DNA from: CALARM01 sp964431735
GTDB taxonomy: Bacteria > Vulcanimicrobiota > SpSt-956 > JAKJGF01
Assembly (NCBI GenBank): GCA_964431735.1
Contig: CAYSLJ010000192.1
Coordinates: 1-12,913, forward strand
Reading direction: 5' to 3'
DNA length: 12,913 nucleotides
This document shows, piece after piece, positions 6,541 to 12,663 of this stretch. Every line of letters starts with the position of its first letter. Positions within the stretch are counted from its first letter, which is position 1. The notes under the pieces are model-generated. The model had not been told where the DNA came from. It did not search any database and saw only the letters and a program-made list of their open reading frames with translations. A program made the position numbers and the translations under genes.

Positions 6541-8697
6541 CTACTTTGAACCAAGGCTTCCCTTGTCGAAGAAAGCCGTTATAGTAAACTGCAATAATCC
6601 TGTTGGAACCTGCCTGTAATCTTCATTGAAAAACATTGGTGCCGTATAATATTTCAAACTTTCATCATAACCTATACTCATATCTGAAGCATAACCTCTT
6701 CCTTTTACGTCTCCTTCTACATCTGTTTGATTACCTACCATCTGGCCCTTGAAGTCAATGGATCCATTAAAACCCTCAGAGCCTGCTCCGCCGGCATTGT
6801 AAAATCCGCTTTCTCCGAGATAATTGAAGAAATCAAACTGTACCGACTGACGAATGGAATTTAACTGTCCTCTCAACTGAAGATGATGGTAATCAGCAGT
6901 ATCATTATCATATGAGCTGTAGTGGTCTGCAAAATATTGTAAATCATCACCTTCATCTGAAGTGGACGTTTTCAGTTCATGAAGATACATATAATTTTCT
7001 GCTATAAGTCCCATTGCAGATGTAGTTTCCCCTTTATAGGTTACATCACCTGTTACAAAAATATTACCTTCTGAAGTAGGAGTTCCGTCCAGATTTTCAC
7101 ATTCCAGATTTCTGAAGAATTTATTTTTATTCTCTATATCTGCTGCTGAGCCTGATGCTGCATCAGGGGTATAGGTATAACTGTTCGGATCAGGGAGAAT
7201 ATCATCAATGGAGCCTGTTGTATTGGTCGGAGCTGTTCTGGAGTCATCACACACAACTGTAACGCCTGAAGCTATTTCTCCTTCTACCAGTGTATTTCCT
7301 CCTTTTACATAGATAACTGTATTTTTTGTCAGGTCATATGAATTGGTGGAAATAGCAGATCCGCCTGTTATGGTGGATATGTCTCCACTGTTTTTTCCGC
7401 TCCCGCTATTATAACGATTGTATATTTCAACATCAACCTTTGGTGTTCCTGATACAGGATCTGTATAAAAAGTCATTTTGCATATATTTTTACTGTAGTC
7501 TTTATTACCGTCCTGATCCAGGTCTTCCCGGTTGGAAGAATTATTTTCACTATCCTGGTAAATATCTCCGTTATATATGCTGATGCCCCTGCAGTTATTA
7601 TCTGTTTTTTCTGCATATCTGGTAGAGGCATTTACAGTATTGCCATTTGTCATATCTATTATGTTTGGCATAAATGTGCTGTTTGCTCCGGGAATACCTC
7701 TGTGTTCGGCACCTGTTACAAATGACGAACCCTGGAAAGCTTTCTTCATACTTTCATTTAATGTATAGTTTCCTATCTGTGCATCTACTACTTCAGGGCC
7801 GGTATTATCATAATTGTCATTACTTACAAGACGGACAGGGCCATTTATTGTTGCTATCTCATTCGGGTCAGAAGTTGAGTCTACAGGAGTTCCGTCTGCA
7901 TTCCATAGAAGTAATCTGGCTACTCTGTTTGAATTGGGATCTACGTTCGGATCATTATAACCATCGGCTCTTATTCCTCCATTTATTACAGTATCAGGGC
8001 AGAGTCCTACCATGTTCTGCATGGCTGTCAGTGATGTTGTAGGTACATTAAAAGGCAAATCCAGATCTGTAAAATTTTTATATATATAGGTGTAATTATA
8101 ATAAGAAACCTCTTTTAATATTGCCTGTACCGATCTGCTGGCATAGAAAACAGTTGTTGAACTTGCAAGATTTACATTTTTCGGCTCTGTTCCCGGTGAA
8201 TTAATGACAAATCCGGCACTTGTAGCTGTTATATCTGGATAGTGATTTGGATCATCGTGAACCATTATAATAGAGCCGACTATTTTCCCGTCAGGTGTGG
8301 TGTCACCAAGAGAGAGTCTTATTACATTTGATGCCGGATTGGTGCCGTTTGCCGAACCGCTTACCAGATCATAAACCATATAATAAGTAGTGGGACTTTC
8401 TCCGCTTTGAAGAAAATAAGTAGGATTACTTAAAACTCTTGGATGGCTGATACTTCCATTCCTGCCTGATACAGGGCCATAATCCCAGAAGTTTTGCTGT
8501 GACGTAGCTACCATGGCCAGATAATCTATACCTGACATGGCGGCTTCAAGTGCAAGGTCTGAATCGATTTTGGAATTACTTGTTTTATTTTCTGCTATAG
8601 TTATTGCAAGAAATCCAGTTGCAATTGATGCAAGTACAATAACTGTAAATAGAGCGAGAAGCATTGCTGCTCCTTTTTGATTACTTCGTCTTTTCAT
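6541..8697 (-). CDS. Large PilX/GspK-like minor pilin with calcium-loop motif
   Basis: At 718 residues this is far larger than ordinary PilX (about 200). The N-terminus QKG|AAMLLALFTVIVLASIATGF is a prepilin-like signal and helix. It has Leu rather than Glu at mature position 5, as in PilX/GspK-type tip subunits, which fits an assembly initiator role. The ectodomain is rich in Asn, Asp, Gly, Ser and Thr. It contains DLDQDGNKD at 392-400, a DxDxDGxxD calcium-binding loop pattern. Residues about 460-575 (KGGNTLVEGEIASGVTVV, then GNIFVTGDVTYKGE and AMGLIAENYMYLHE) look like stacked short strands, as in beta-helix parts of other large pilin-associated proteins. Five cysteines are present (near 233, 369, 406, 483, 533). 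The ATG has an AAGGAGGA site at 8704-8711. It sits third in the operon, after the PilV- and PilW-like genes. Confidence 0.85.
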   Translation of the reverse strand: MKRRSNQKGAAMLLALFTVIVLASIATGFLAITIAENKTSNSKIDSDLALEAAMSGIDYLAMVATSQQNFWDYGPVSGRNGSISHPRVLSNPTYFLQSGESPTTYYMVYDLVSGSANGTNPASNVIRLSLGDTTPDGKIVGSIIMVHDDPNHYPDITATSAGFVINSPGTEPKNVNLASSTTVFYASRSVQAILKEVSYYNYTYIYKNFTDLDLPFNVPTTSLTAMQNMVGLCPDTVINGGIRADGYNDPNVDPNSNRVARLLLWNADGTPVDSTSDPNEIATINGPVRLVSNDNYDNTGPEVVDAQIGNYTLNESMKKAFQGSSFVTGAEHRGIPGANSTFMPNIIDMTNGNTVNASTRYAEKTDNNCRGISIYNGDIYQDSENNSSNREDLDQDGNKDYSKNICKMTFYTDPVSGTPKVDVEIYNRYNSGSGKNSGDISTITGGSAISTNSYDLTKNTVIYVKGGNTLVEGEIASGVTVVCDDSRTAPTNTTGSIDDILPDPNSYTYTPDAASGSAADIENKNKFFRNLECENLDGTPTSEGNIFVTGDVTYKGETTSAMGLIAENYMYLHELKTSTSDEGDDLQYFADHYSSYDNDTADYHHLQLRGQLNSIRQSVQFDFFNYLGESGFYNAGGAGSEGFNGSIDFKGQMVGNQTDVEGDVKGRGYASDMSIGYDESLKYYTAPMFFNEDYRQVPTGLLQFTITAFFDKGSLGSK

Positions 8698-8729
8698 GAT
8701 ACTTCCTCCTTGTTTTTATTTATATAAAT

Positions 8730-9599
8730 TTAATGATATGCGGCTCTGACCTGGACTAATCCGTCCAGTTTTATTTCCTGCCTGTTATATGAAGTTTTTC
8801 CGTAAGGATACTGAATTAATTTCATAATTATTTTAAAGGATAAAGGGTCGTATATATTATTTTCATTTCCGTAAACACTGGCATCTGCTGTTTGAAATTC
8901 TACTCTTCTTGCTCTCCAGTAATCTTTCTTCTGTTCATGGCTGACAAAGAAATAGATGGAATCTGACGGGAAAGGCATCTGAATAATTACCTCCGGTCTG
9001 GAATTAGGATCCGATGTCCATGTCCAGCTTTTCGGAGTCGAACTTATAAGAGACCAGTTAGGATTAAAAATTGACGAAGGAAGAGTCATACCAAACTGAA
9101 GGGTTCGCCTTATAAGGGCATGGGTACCTGAGACAGGATTTGCATTTGGATCTGAAGGAATAAAATTTGTATCTACATAATAACATACAAGGCGATAATT
9201 TGTATTGCTTGTGTAGTCAAAACCTCCTGCTCCCTGTGCAGTCGGTATGGGAGCGGTAAAACAGAAAACAGATTGATTGGGATCATTTACATGATTTGTA
9301 GCTTCAGAATAACCGGGATCAGTATTCGGTTCATTTATAAAAGGTCTGAATACAGGTGAAGGAGGAGTTCTGGGATTATAAGTACCTGTCTGCCAGGGAA
9401 GAAACACTGCATCTTTTGTTTCCGTAAGCATTCTTTCCATGGCTATACTGGCATTACGTTGAAGTTGAACATTTGTAGCGTTATACACTGATACCTTAAG
9501 ACCATAAGAAAAGACAAGGAATGCTGCTGTACACAGGAGGGTAAATACAAAAATGCCTATCAGAATTTCTATTAAAGTAAAACCTGAAGATTTTTTCAT
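8730..9599 (-). CDS. PilW/GspJ-like type IV minor prepilin
   Basis: This is a 289-residue prepilin. The cleavage motif SSG|FTLIE places the cut after Gly6, with Phe7 as the mature N-terminus and Glu11 at position 5. The hydrophobic helix runs about 7-33. The region after it (NVQLQRNASIAMERMLTETKDAV) is the amphipathic extension typical of PilW/GspJ, in which the N-terminal helix continues into the head. The head is beta-rich with long loops and three DPN triplets. The operon position between PilV- and PilX-like genes matches the pilV-pilW-pilX order of Pseudomonas-type minor pilin clusters. The AAAGGTGAT ribosome site overlaps the stop of the PilV-like gene (gap of 14 nt), so coupling is likely. 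Confidence 0.88.
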   Translation of the reverse strand: MKKSSGFTLIEILIGIFVFTLLCTAAFLVFSYGLKVSVYNATNVQLQRNASIAMERMLTETKDAVFLPWQTGTYNPRTPPSPVFRPFINEPNTDPGYSEATNHVNDPNQSVFCFTAPIPTAQGAGGFDYTSNTNYRLVCYYVDTNFIPSDPNANPVSGTHALIRRTLQFGMTLPSSIFNPNWSLISSTPKSWTWTSDPNSRPEVIIQMPFPSDSIYFFVSHEQKKDYWRARRVEFQTADASVYGNENNIYDPLSFKIIMKLIQYPYGKTSYNRQEIKLDGLVQVRAAYH

Positions 9600-9613
9600 A
9601 TAAAATCACCTTT

Positions 9614-10282
9614 CTAATATCCGGGAGTCATAGTTAATCCATCGCTTCTGTATGTAATGAGCTGTATTGCACTATATCTGGCCGAACCTGCTACAAATTC
9701 TTCTATATTTACTGTTACTATGATTTTATGAATACGGCATCTGTTGAGCATCGGAGTATAAGGATACATCAGAGTAGTAACAGATGTTGTTAATGGAACA
9801 ATTTGAATTGAAGGAAGCATGAGTTTTGGAGCAAGTGTATCTACAAGAGTATCAGGCGTTGAAGGTTCTGTTCTCATGTCTTTTCCCGCACGGTTTCTGA
9901 AAAATATCCGGCTTGTAGGCTTATAGACATTGGAGTTCATTACGACCTGTGGAGTCCAGTCGGGAGAACTTCCATTATTACAATAAACAGGAGGTGTAAA
10001 TGATGCCCACCCGGCAGTTGTAGGGTTTACGTTGGTGTTATCACTGGCAAGAGTAATTAAATCAGCGGCAGCGTTGGGATCATAATAAGGCAGATGTCTT
10101 AGTTCTTCTATAATACCTTCAGCCATTTGAATTGCCTGAATCCTGACTTTTGTTTTTCTGTTCATTTGAAGCCCTGCAGGAAAAATCGTTGCAACAGCGA
10201 GAACTGCAAAGGATAAAACAAAAATAGCTCCCATAATCTCAACAAGAGACATACCTTTCTTGTTTCTTTTGATTAACATCAT
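9614..10282 (-). CDS. PilV-like type IV minor prepilin, first gene of the operon
   Basis: This is a 222-residue prepilin. The class III signal KKG|MSLVE is cut after Gly10, leaving Met11 at the mature N-terminus, and Glu15 is at position 5. The hydrophobic helix (about 11-32) continues into QMNRKTKVRIQAIQMAEGIIEELR, the pattern of PilV/GspI-like pilins. The head holds a single Cys pair (about 99 and 183) and ends TYRSDGLTMTPGY. Two adjacent ATGs are possible (10280-10282 and 10277-10279). AAGGAG at 10295-10300 lies 12 nt from the first, which I prefer. It leads five same-strand genes separated by 11-32 nt, so the whole block is probably one transcript. No major pilin, ATPase (PilB/T), PilC, PilQ or prepilin peptidase is in the window; the machinery must be encoded elsewhere. 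Confidence 0.88.
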   Translation of the reverse strand: MMLIKRNKKGMSLVEIMGAIFVLSFAVLAVATIFPAGLQMNRKTKVRIQAIQMAEGIIEELRHLPYYDPNAAADLITLASDNTNVNPTTAGWASFTPPVYCNNGSSPDWTPQVVMNSNVYKPTSRIFFRNRAGKDMRTEPSTPDTLVDTLAPKLMLPSIQIVPLTTSVTTLMYPYTPMLNRCRIHKIIVTVNIEEFVAGSARYSAIQLITYRSDGLTMTPGY

Positions 10283-10342
10283 CTTTTAAAGAAACTCCTT
10301 TCGATAAACAATTACATAAAAGGAGAAAATTATTCTATTTAT

Positions 10343-10371
10343 ATAATAACATATAAATTAATTAAGTGCAA
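10343..10371 (-). promoter_or_regulatory. Candidate promoter of the minor-pilin operon
   Basis: On the minus strand TTGCAC (10366-10371) is followed after 17 bp by TATTAT (10343-10348), a 5/6 match to the -10 consensus. A start near 10336 would give a leader of about 50 nt. The -35 matches at only three positions, and the region is so AT-rich that chance matches are expected. The intergenic span 10283-10511 holds no other structure I can support. Confidence 0.3.
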
Positions 10372-10506
10372 GAAATATTCTTTAATTTAATGACTTTTTC
10401 ACAAGTTAATATGGGGAAAGAGATATTCTCAGGTGCAATTTTGTTCTAAAATTTAGTTTATTGTAGATGGAAAATATGTGTTCTAAATAAACTTGCTTCT
10501 TTATTC

Positions 10507-10535
10507 TTTTCATGGTGAAAATTATATGTTATACT
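10507..10535 (+). promoter_or_regulatory. Candidate promoter giving a leaderless mRNA
   Basis: TTTTCA (10507-10512) and TATACT (10530-10535) are spaced by 17 bp and match the -35/-10 consensus at 4/6 and 5/6 positions. The expected start falls at or next to the ATG at 10542, in frame with the downstream ORF, which otherwise has no Shine-Dalgarno. The AT-rich context makes this weak evidence. Confidence 0.25.
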
Positions 10536-10802
10536 GATTTTATGTTAATTTGTCTGTATAAAGAAATTATAAATGATTATGGCGAAAGACTTCCGGGACG
10601 TCTGGCAGCAGAAATTAAATGCAAAGGAGACGGGACAAAAGGAGAAATAGTATTTTATAATATCTGTAATGAAATAAGGGAAAATAAAGATAGAAACCAT
10701 CCTGCTTATGGTATAAAAAGGCAGATACTGGACAGAGGTGATAAAAAACTTCTGGAAAAACTCTTCAATGAACCTGTATTTATTACTTCCAATGCAGGAT
10801 AG
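10512..10802 (+). CDS. Hypothetical protein, probable 5' part of a frameshifted gene
   Basis: I do not recognise this 96-residue product. It is hydrophilic and charged after a short apolar start, with no membrane segment and no known motif (for example YGERLPGRLAAEIK and YGIKRQILDRGDKKLLEKLF). It ends abruptly in VFITSNAG followed by TAG. Reading one frame over past that stop gives DADNVHYMGGKTLMPWQ, running without a break into the next ORF. The two therefore probably form one protein of about 198 residues. No ribosome-binding site precedes the ATG at 10512. An in-frame ATG at 10542 sits 6 nt after a TATACT box and could be a leaderless start, which would shorten the product by 10 residues. 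The antisense ORF here looks spurious. Confidence 0.55.
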   Translation: MVKIICYTDFMLICLYKEIINDYGERLPGRLAAEIKCKGDGTKGEIVFYNICNEIRENKDRNHPAYGIKRQILDRGDKKLLEKLFNEPVFITSNAG

Positions 10803-10822
10803 ATGCTGATAATGTTCATTAT

Positions 10823-11110
10823 ATGGGCGGTAAGACTTTAATGCCCTGGCAGGCAGAAACAATCCGGTATATTCTGGATTACAGGCTTTCTTCCTGGTTT
10901 GGAACCGTCTGCGGTAAAATAGATGATACGTCAAGTCATCAGAAAGTGCCAGAACATTCACCTGTAGCTCAACGTCCTTCTGTGCCACAGGAGAAATCCC
11001 GCAGTAAACTTGTCCTGGCTATTGCAGCAGGAGCTATTGCCGGACTTCTTCTTTTGTGCTGCGGTGCTTCTGTAATAATTCCTTTACTGTATTATTTTTT
11101 GAATTTTTGA
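10823..11110 (+). CDS. Tail-anchored hypothetical protein, probable 3' part of a frameshifted gene
   Basis: I do not recognise this 95-residue product. Residues 1-33 look globular (LMPWQAETIRYILDYRLSSWFG). Residues 34-60 form a Pro/Ser-rich linker. Residues 63-93 form a strong membrane helix with a Cys-Cys pair at 79-80, and only Asn-Phe follows it. This suggests a cytoplasmic domain tethered by a C-terminal anchor. There is no ribosome-binding site before the ATG at 10823. The open frame extends upstream to 10772, overlapping the end of the preceding ORF, which supports a -1 (or +2) break in a single gene. It is convergent with the coiled-coil gene, with stop codons 7 nt apart. Confidence 0.55.
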   Translation: MGGKTLMPWQAETIRYILDYRLSSWFGTVCGKIDDTSSHQKVPEHSPVAQRPSVPQEKSRSKLVLAIAAGAIAGLLLLCCGASVIIPLLYYFLNF

Positions 11111-11117
11111 TATTTTA

Positions 11118-11432
11118 TTAAATTCTTACTTCTAATGCAGAAATTCTTATTTCGTGACCTTTTATATGTTCAAGAACTTTATCAAGTTTACCATCCAGAC
11201 TATTATAAATTCTATGCTGTTCCTCTATAACTAATTCCAGATTATCATTAATCTTTTTTTCAAGTTTTGTCTGACCTTCTTCAAGTTTTGTCTGACCTTC
11301 TTCAAGTTTTCTCTGGCCTTCTTCAAGTTTTCTCTGGCCTTCTTCAAGACGGATAACGTTTGTCTTCAGGTCTTTTATGTCTTTTCCCATTGTATCCAGT
11401 TTATTTAAGATCTGTTTTAATACTTCTGCCAT
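11118..11432 (-). CDS. Coiled-coil protein with LEEGQxK heptad repeats
   Basis: This is a 104-residue protein that is almost entirely helical. Residues 1-28 (MAEVLKQILNKLDTMGKDIK...) lead into four tandem LEEGQ(R/T)K heptads (29-56). Another amphipathic stretch follows, ending GHEIRISALEVRI. The 7-residue repeat matches coiled-coil periodicity, so it probably forms a parallel bundle or a rod. Proteins with runs of LEEGQ are common in bacteria and usually lack an assigned function. There is no signal peptide or membrane helix, so it should be cytoplasmic. The ATG has AGGAGA at 11438-11443 with 5-nt spacing. The repeats could grow or shrink by slippage in 21-bp steps without a frameshift. Confidence 0.75.
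   Translation of the reverse strand: MAEVLKQILNKLDTMGKDIKDLKTNVIRLEEGQRKLEEGQRKLEEGQTKLEEGQTKLEKKINDNLELVIEEQHRIYNSLDGKLDKVLEHIKGHEIRISALEVRI
11261..11344 (-). repeat. Four 21-bp tandem repeats inside the coiled-coil gene
   Basis: Four exact-length 21-bp units occupy 11261-11281, 11282-11302, 11303-11323 and 11324-11344. The first two units are identical to each other, and so are the last two. The pairs differ at two bases (TTTTGTCTGACC versus TTTTCTCTGGCC). The pattern fits duplication of units or recent pairwise homogenisation. Each unit encodes one LEEGQxK heptad. Confidence 0.9.
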
Positions 11433-11490
11433 GATTTTCTCCTTTATTTAGGGGTTGTAAAAAAATAACCTTATCATATTTATGATCGTG

Positions 11491-11509
11491 ACGCGTAACG
11501 CGTAACGCG
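11491..11509 (-). repeat. ACGCGTY heptad array, inverted copy of the array at 3720-3743
   Basis: Two ACGCGTA units plus ACGCG are seen on the plus strand. The minus strand reads CGCGTTACGCGTTACGCGTC, then ACGAT. Its last part, ACGCGTTACGCGTCACGAT, is identical over 19 nt to 3727-3745. Relative to the coiled-coil gene the array lies upstream, in the same orientation as the other copy has to the histidine kinase gene. Confidence 0.85.
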
Positions 11510-11658
11510 AGGACAAAAAACATAATTTGCCAGAGTTGTTTTCTTACAGTCCCTTTAGTGATTTCACAGGCTGGCTTTTGCATAATTCTTTCCTGCCATT
11601 TGCCGGTTACTTTCTTAATTTTATTATAAATCTTTTTGTTTGTTTTGTCTATTTTTGA

Positions 11659-11714
11659 CCAGGATGGGCAGGATTAATAGGATGAACAGGATTTTAAGAT
11701 TACCAGGATTTTTT
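11659..11714 (+). repeat. GGAT-type 9-bp periodic repeat, left copy
   Basis: Consecutive units are GGATGGGCA, GGATTAATA, GGATGAACA, GGATTTTAA, GATTACCA (8 bp) and GGATTTTTT. The opening ACCAGGATGGGCAGGAT matches ACCGGGATGGGCAGGAT on the minus strand at the right end of the window at all but one base. Degenerate GGATTNACA-type repeats of this kind are dispersed in many bacterial genomes, but I cannot name a family with certainty. Confidence 0.8.
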
Positions 11715-11777
11715 TGTCTGTCTTTTTTTATATTTCTTTCACCCCTTTCTCTGTTATTTTCCCTCAGTCTACCTGAG

Positions 11778-11826
11778 CAAGTTTAGAACTAAAATCTATA
11801 GACTACTTTTAGCTTAAAGGGACTTG
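11778..11826 (-). other. Imperfect hairpin downstream of the toxin gene
   Basis: Complementary blocks nest as CAAG/CTTG (11778-11781 with 11823-11826), TTTA/TAAA (11782-11785 with 11815-11818) and AACTAAAA/TTTTAGCT (11787-11794 with 11807-11814). Small bulges separate the blocks and the loop is 12 nt. On the minus strand the one mismatch becomes a G-U pair, so the toxin transcript side folds better. It starts about 22 nt after the toxin stop. No T-run follows, so a rho-independent terminator is not shown; it may be a 3'-end structure. Confidence 0.35.
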
Positions 11827-11847
11827 AGCTGGTTATTGCTTCCTGTT

Positions 11848-12105
11848 TTAATATATATCTCCTCTTGGTCCTATTGCTGTTACTACTATTACTCCATTTT
11901 CTTTATCTACACGGAATATTACTCTTCTTCTACCTACACGTAAACTCCAGTCCGGTCTACCTTCAAGTTGCTTTGTATTTTTCTGATATGGACCATTTTC
12001 AAGAGTATCTATTGCTTTTTTTATCCTGGCCTGTTCCTGCGGCGAAAGTTTCTTTAAATCCTGTTCTGCAGTATTTGATATATGAACTGTCCAGTTATCC
12101 GGCAT
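11848..12105 (-). CDS. RelE/ParE-superfamily toxin of a type II toxin-antitoxin pair
   Basis: This 85-residue basic protein has the RelE/ParE-fold sequence pattern: VHISNTAEQDLKKLSPQEQARIKKAIDTL (strand, then two helices), LEGRPDWSLRVGRRRVIFRV (the SLRVG-x-RV-x-FRV strand pair), and a C-terminal TAIGPRGDIY. Arg56, Arg61, Arg81 and Tyr85 lie where RelE-type mRNA interferases keep catalytic basic and tyrosine residues. That favours ribosome-dependent mRNA cleavage over ParE gyrase poisoning, though I cannot prove it. The gene overlaps the antitoxin by 11 bp, and AGAGGA at 12114-12119 inside the antitoxin gene provides its ribosome site. All expected elements look intact. Confidence 0.9.
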   Translation of the reverse strand: MPDNWTVHISNTAEQDLKKLSPQEQARIKKAIDTLENGPYQKNTKQLEGRPDWSLRVGRRRVIFRVDKENGVIVVTAIGPRGDIY

Positions 12106-12460
12106 CAGGTATTTCCTCTCTTACTTCCTTCCAGTTTCTAGATTTACCCTGCAAATATTCATTCCACCCATTATCGGACAGTTCTATTTCTTCCGGTGTT
12201 AAAGGGTCATCAATTTTAGCAGGTCTCAGTATTTTTTTTCTGGACACATACCTGTTTGTATATTCTTTTTTACCTTTTTTAGTTTCTTTATACATAGGAT
12301 ATTCTTTTATTTCATCAACATATTCAACTTTTAGCCCTAAAATCTTGGCCAGGACAAACTGCCCCATTGATAATCCGGCATCTATTGCCATATTTTGAAT
12401 TTGTTTATACTGTTCCGGTTCACAACTTACCCAGAACTTATTTCCTTTTTTAGTAACCAT
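12095..12460 (-). CDS. Ribbon-helix-helix antitoxin partner of the RelE-type toxin
   Basis: This is a 121-residue protein upstream of and overlapping the toxin gene, the usual antitoxin-first order. Residues 8-45 (NKFWVSCEPEQYKQIQNMAI, then LSMGQFVLAKILG) read as strand-helix-helix, a CopG/RHH-like DNA-binding fold. The C-terminal GWNEYLQGKSRNWKEVREEI (98-117) resembles toxin-neutralising tails of RelB-like antitoxins. The middle (about 50-90) is Lys-rich and probably flexible. The whole is long for an RHH antitoxin (often 70-90). The ATG has a strong AGAGGTGA site (12467-12474). Autorepression at the palindrome at 12512-12523 is likely for this class. The exact antitoxin family is not assigned. 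Confidence 0.8.
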   Translation of the reverse strand: MVTKKGNKFWVSCEPEQYKQIQNMAIDAGLSMGQFVLAKILGLKVEYVDEIKEYPMYKETKKGKKEYTNRYVSRKKILRPAKIDDPLTPEEIELSDNGWNEYLQGKSRNWKEVREEIPDAG

Positions 12461-12479
12461 ATATTATCACCTCTATATA

Positions 12480-12523
12480 ATTATAAGATTATTTTAAAAT
12501 TAAATCAATAAATTCTTAAGAAT
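12480..12523 (-). promoter_or_regulatory. Predicted TA promoter with upstream palindromic operator
   Basis: On the minus strand -35 TTGATT (12503-12508), a 17-bp spacer and a perfect -10 TATAAT (12480-12485) precede the antitoxin. A perfect 12-bp palindrome, ATTCTTAAGAAT (12512-12523), abuts the -35. Its half TTAAGAATAT recurs as a direct repeat at 12560-12569, 44 bp away. This fits a site for the RHH antitoxin. The predicted start falls near 12473, very close to the ribosome site, so the 5' leader would be very short. Confidence 0.5.
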
Positions 12524-12663
12524 ATTTTAATATTTTCTATAAAAATTATTGATAAAGTATTAAGAATATAATTAGAACAGAAAAATTTGACACAGGTGGT
12601 AATTACAAACATTCCGTTAAAATTAAAAAAATCGGATATCTTAACTTAACTGAATTGATTTAA

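Larger units (their letters stand above)
11433..11847. other. Non-coding, repeat-bearing interval
   Basis: I see no credible gene in these 415 bp. A 60-codon minus-strand ORF (11401-11583) crosses the heptad array, overlaps the coiled-coil gene, and has low-quality sequence. The interval holds the ACGCGTA heptads (11491-11509), the GGAT 9-bp periodic repeat (11659-11714), T-rich tracts (about 11707-11760) and an imperfect hairpin (11778-11826). Confidence 0.6.

Noticed and set aside
10366..10371. TTGCAC as part of a sigma-54 promoter for the pilin operon
   Set aside because: The GG/GC pair at -24/-12 spacing is absent.
10545..10988. 147-codon minus-strand ORF
   Set aside because: Antisense to the two plus-strand ORFs. 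Its Phe/Tyr/Ile-rich sequence looks like a reverse translation shadow, and the plus-strand products look more protein-like, including a clean membrane helix.
11401..11583. 60-codon minus-strand ORF over the heptad array
   Set aside because: Overlaps the start of the coiled-coil gene, crosses simple repeats, and has no support as a protein.
11865..12398. 177-codon plus-strand ORF
   Set aside because: Antisense to both toxin and antitoxin genes, which have strong family patterns and ribosome sites.
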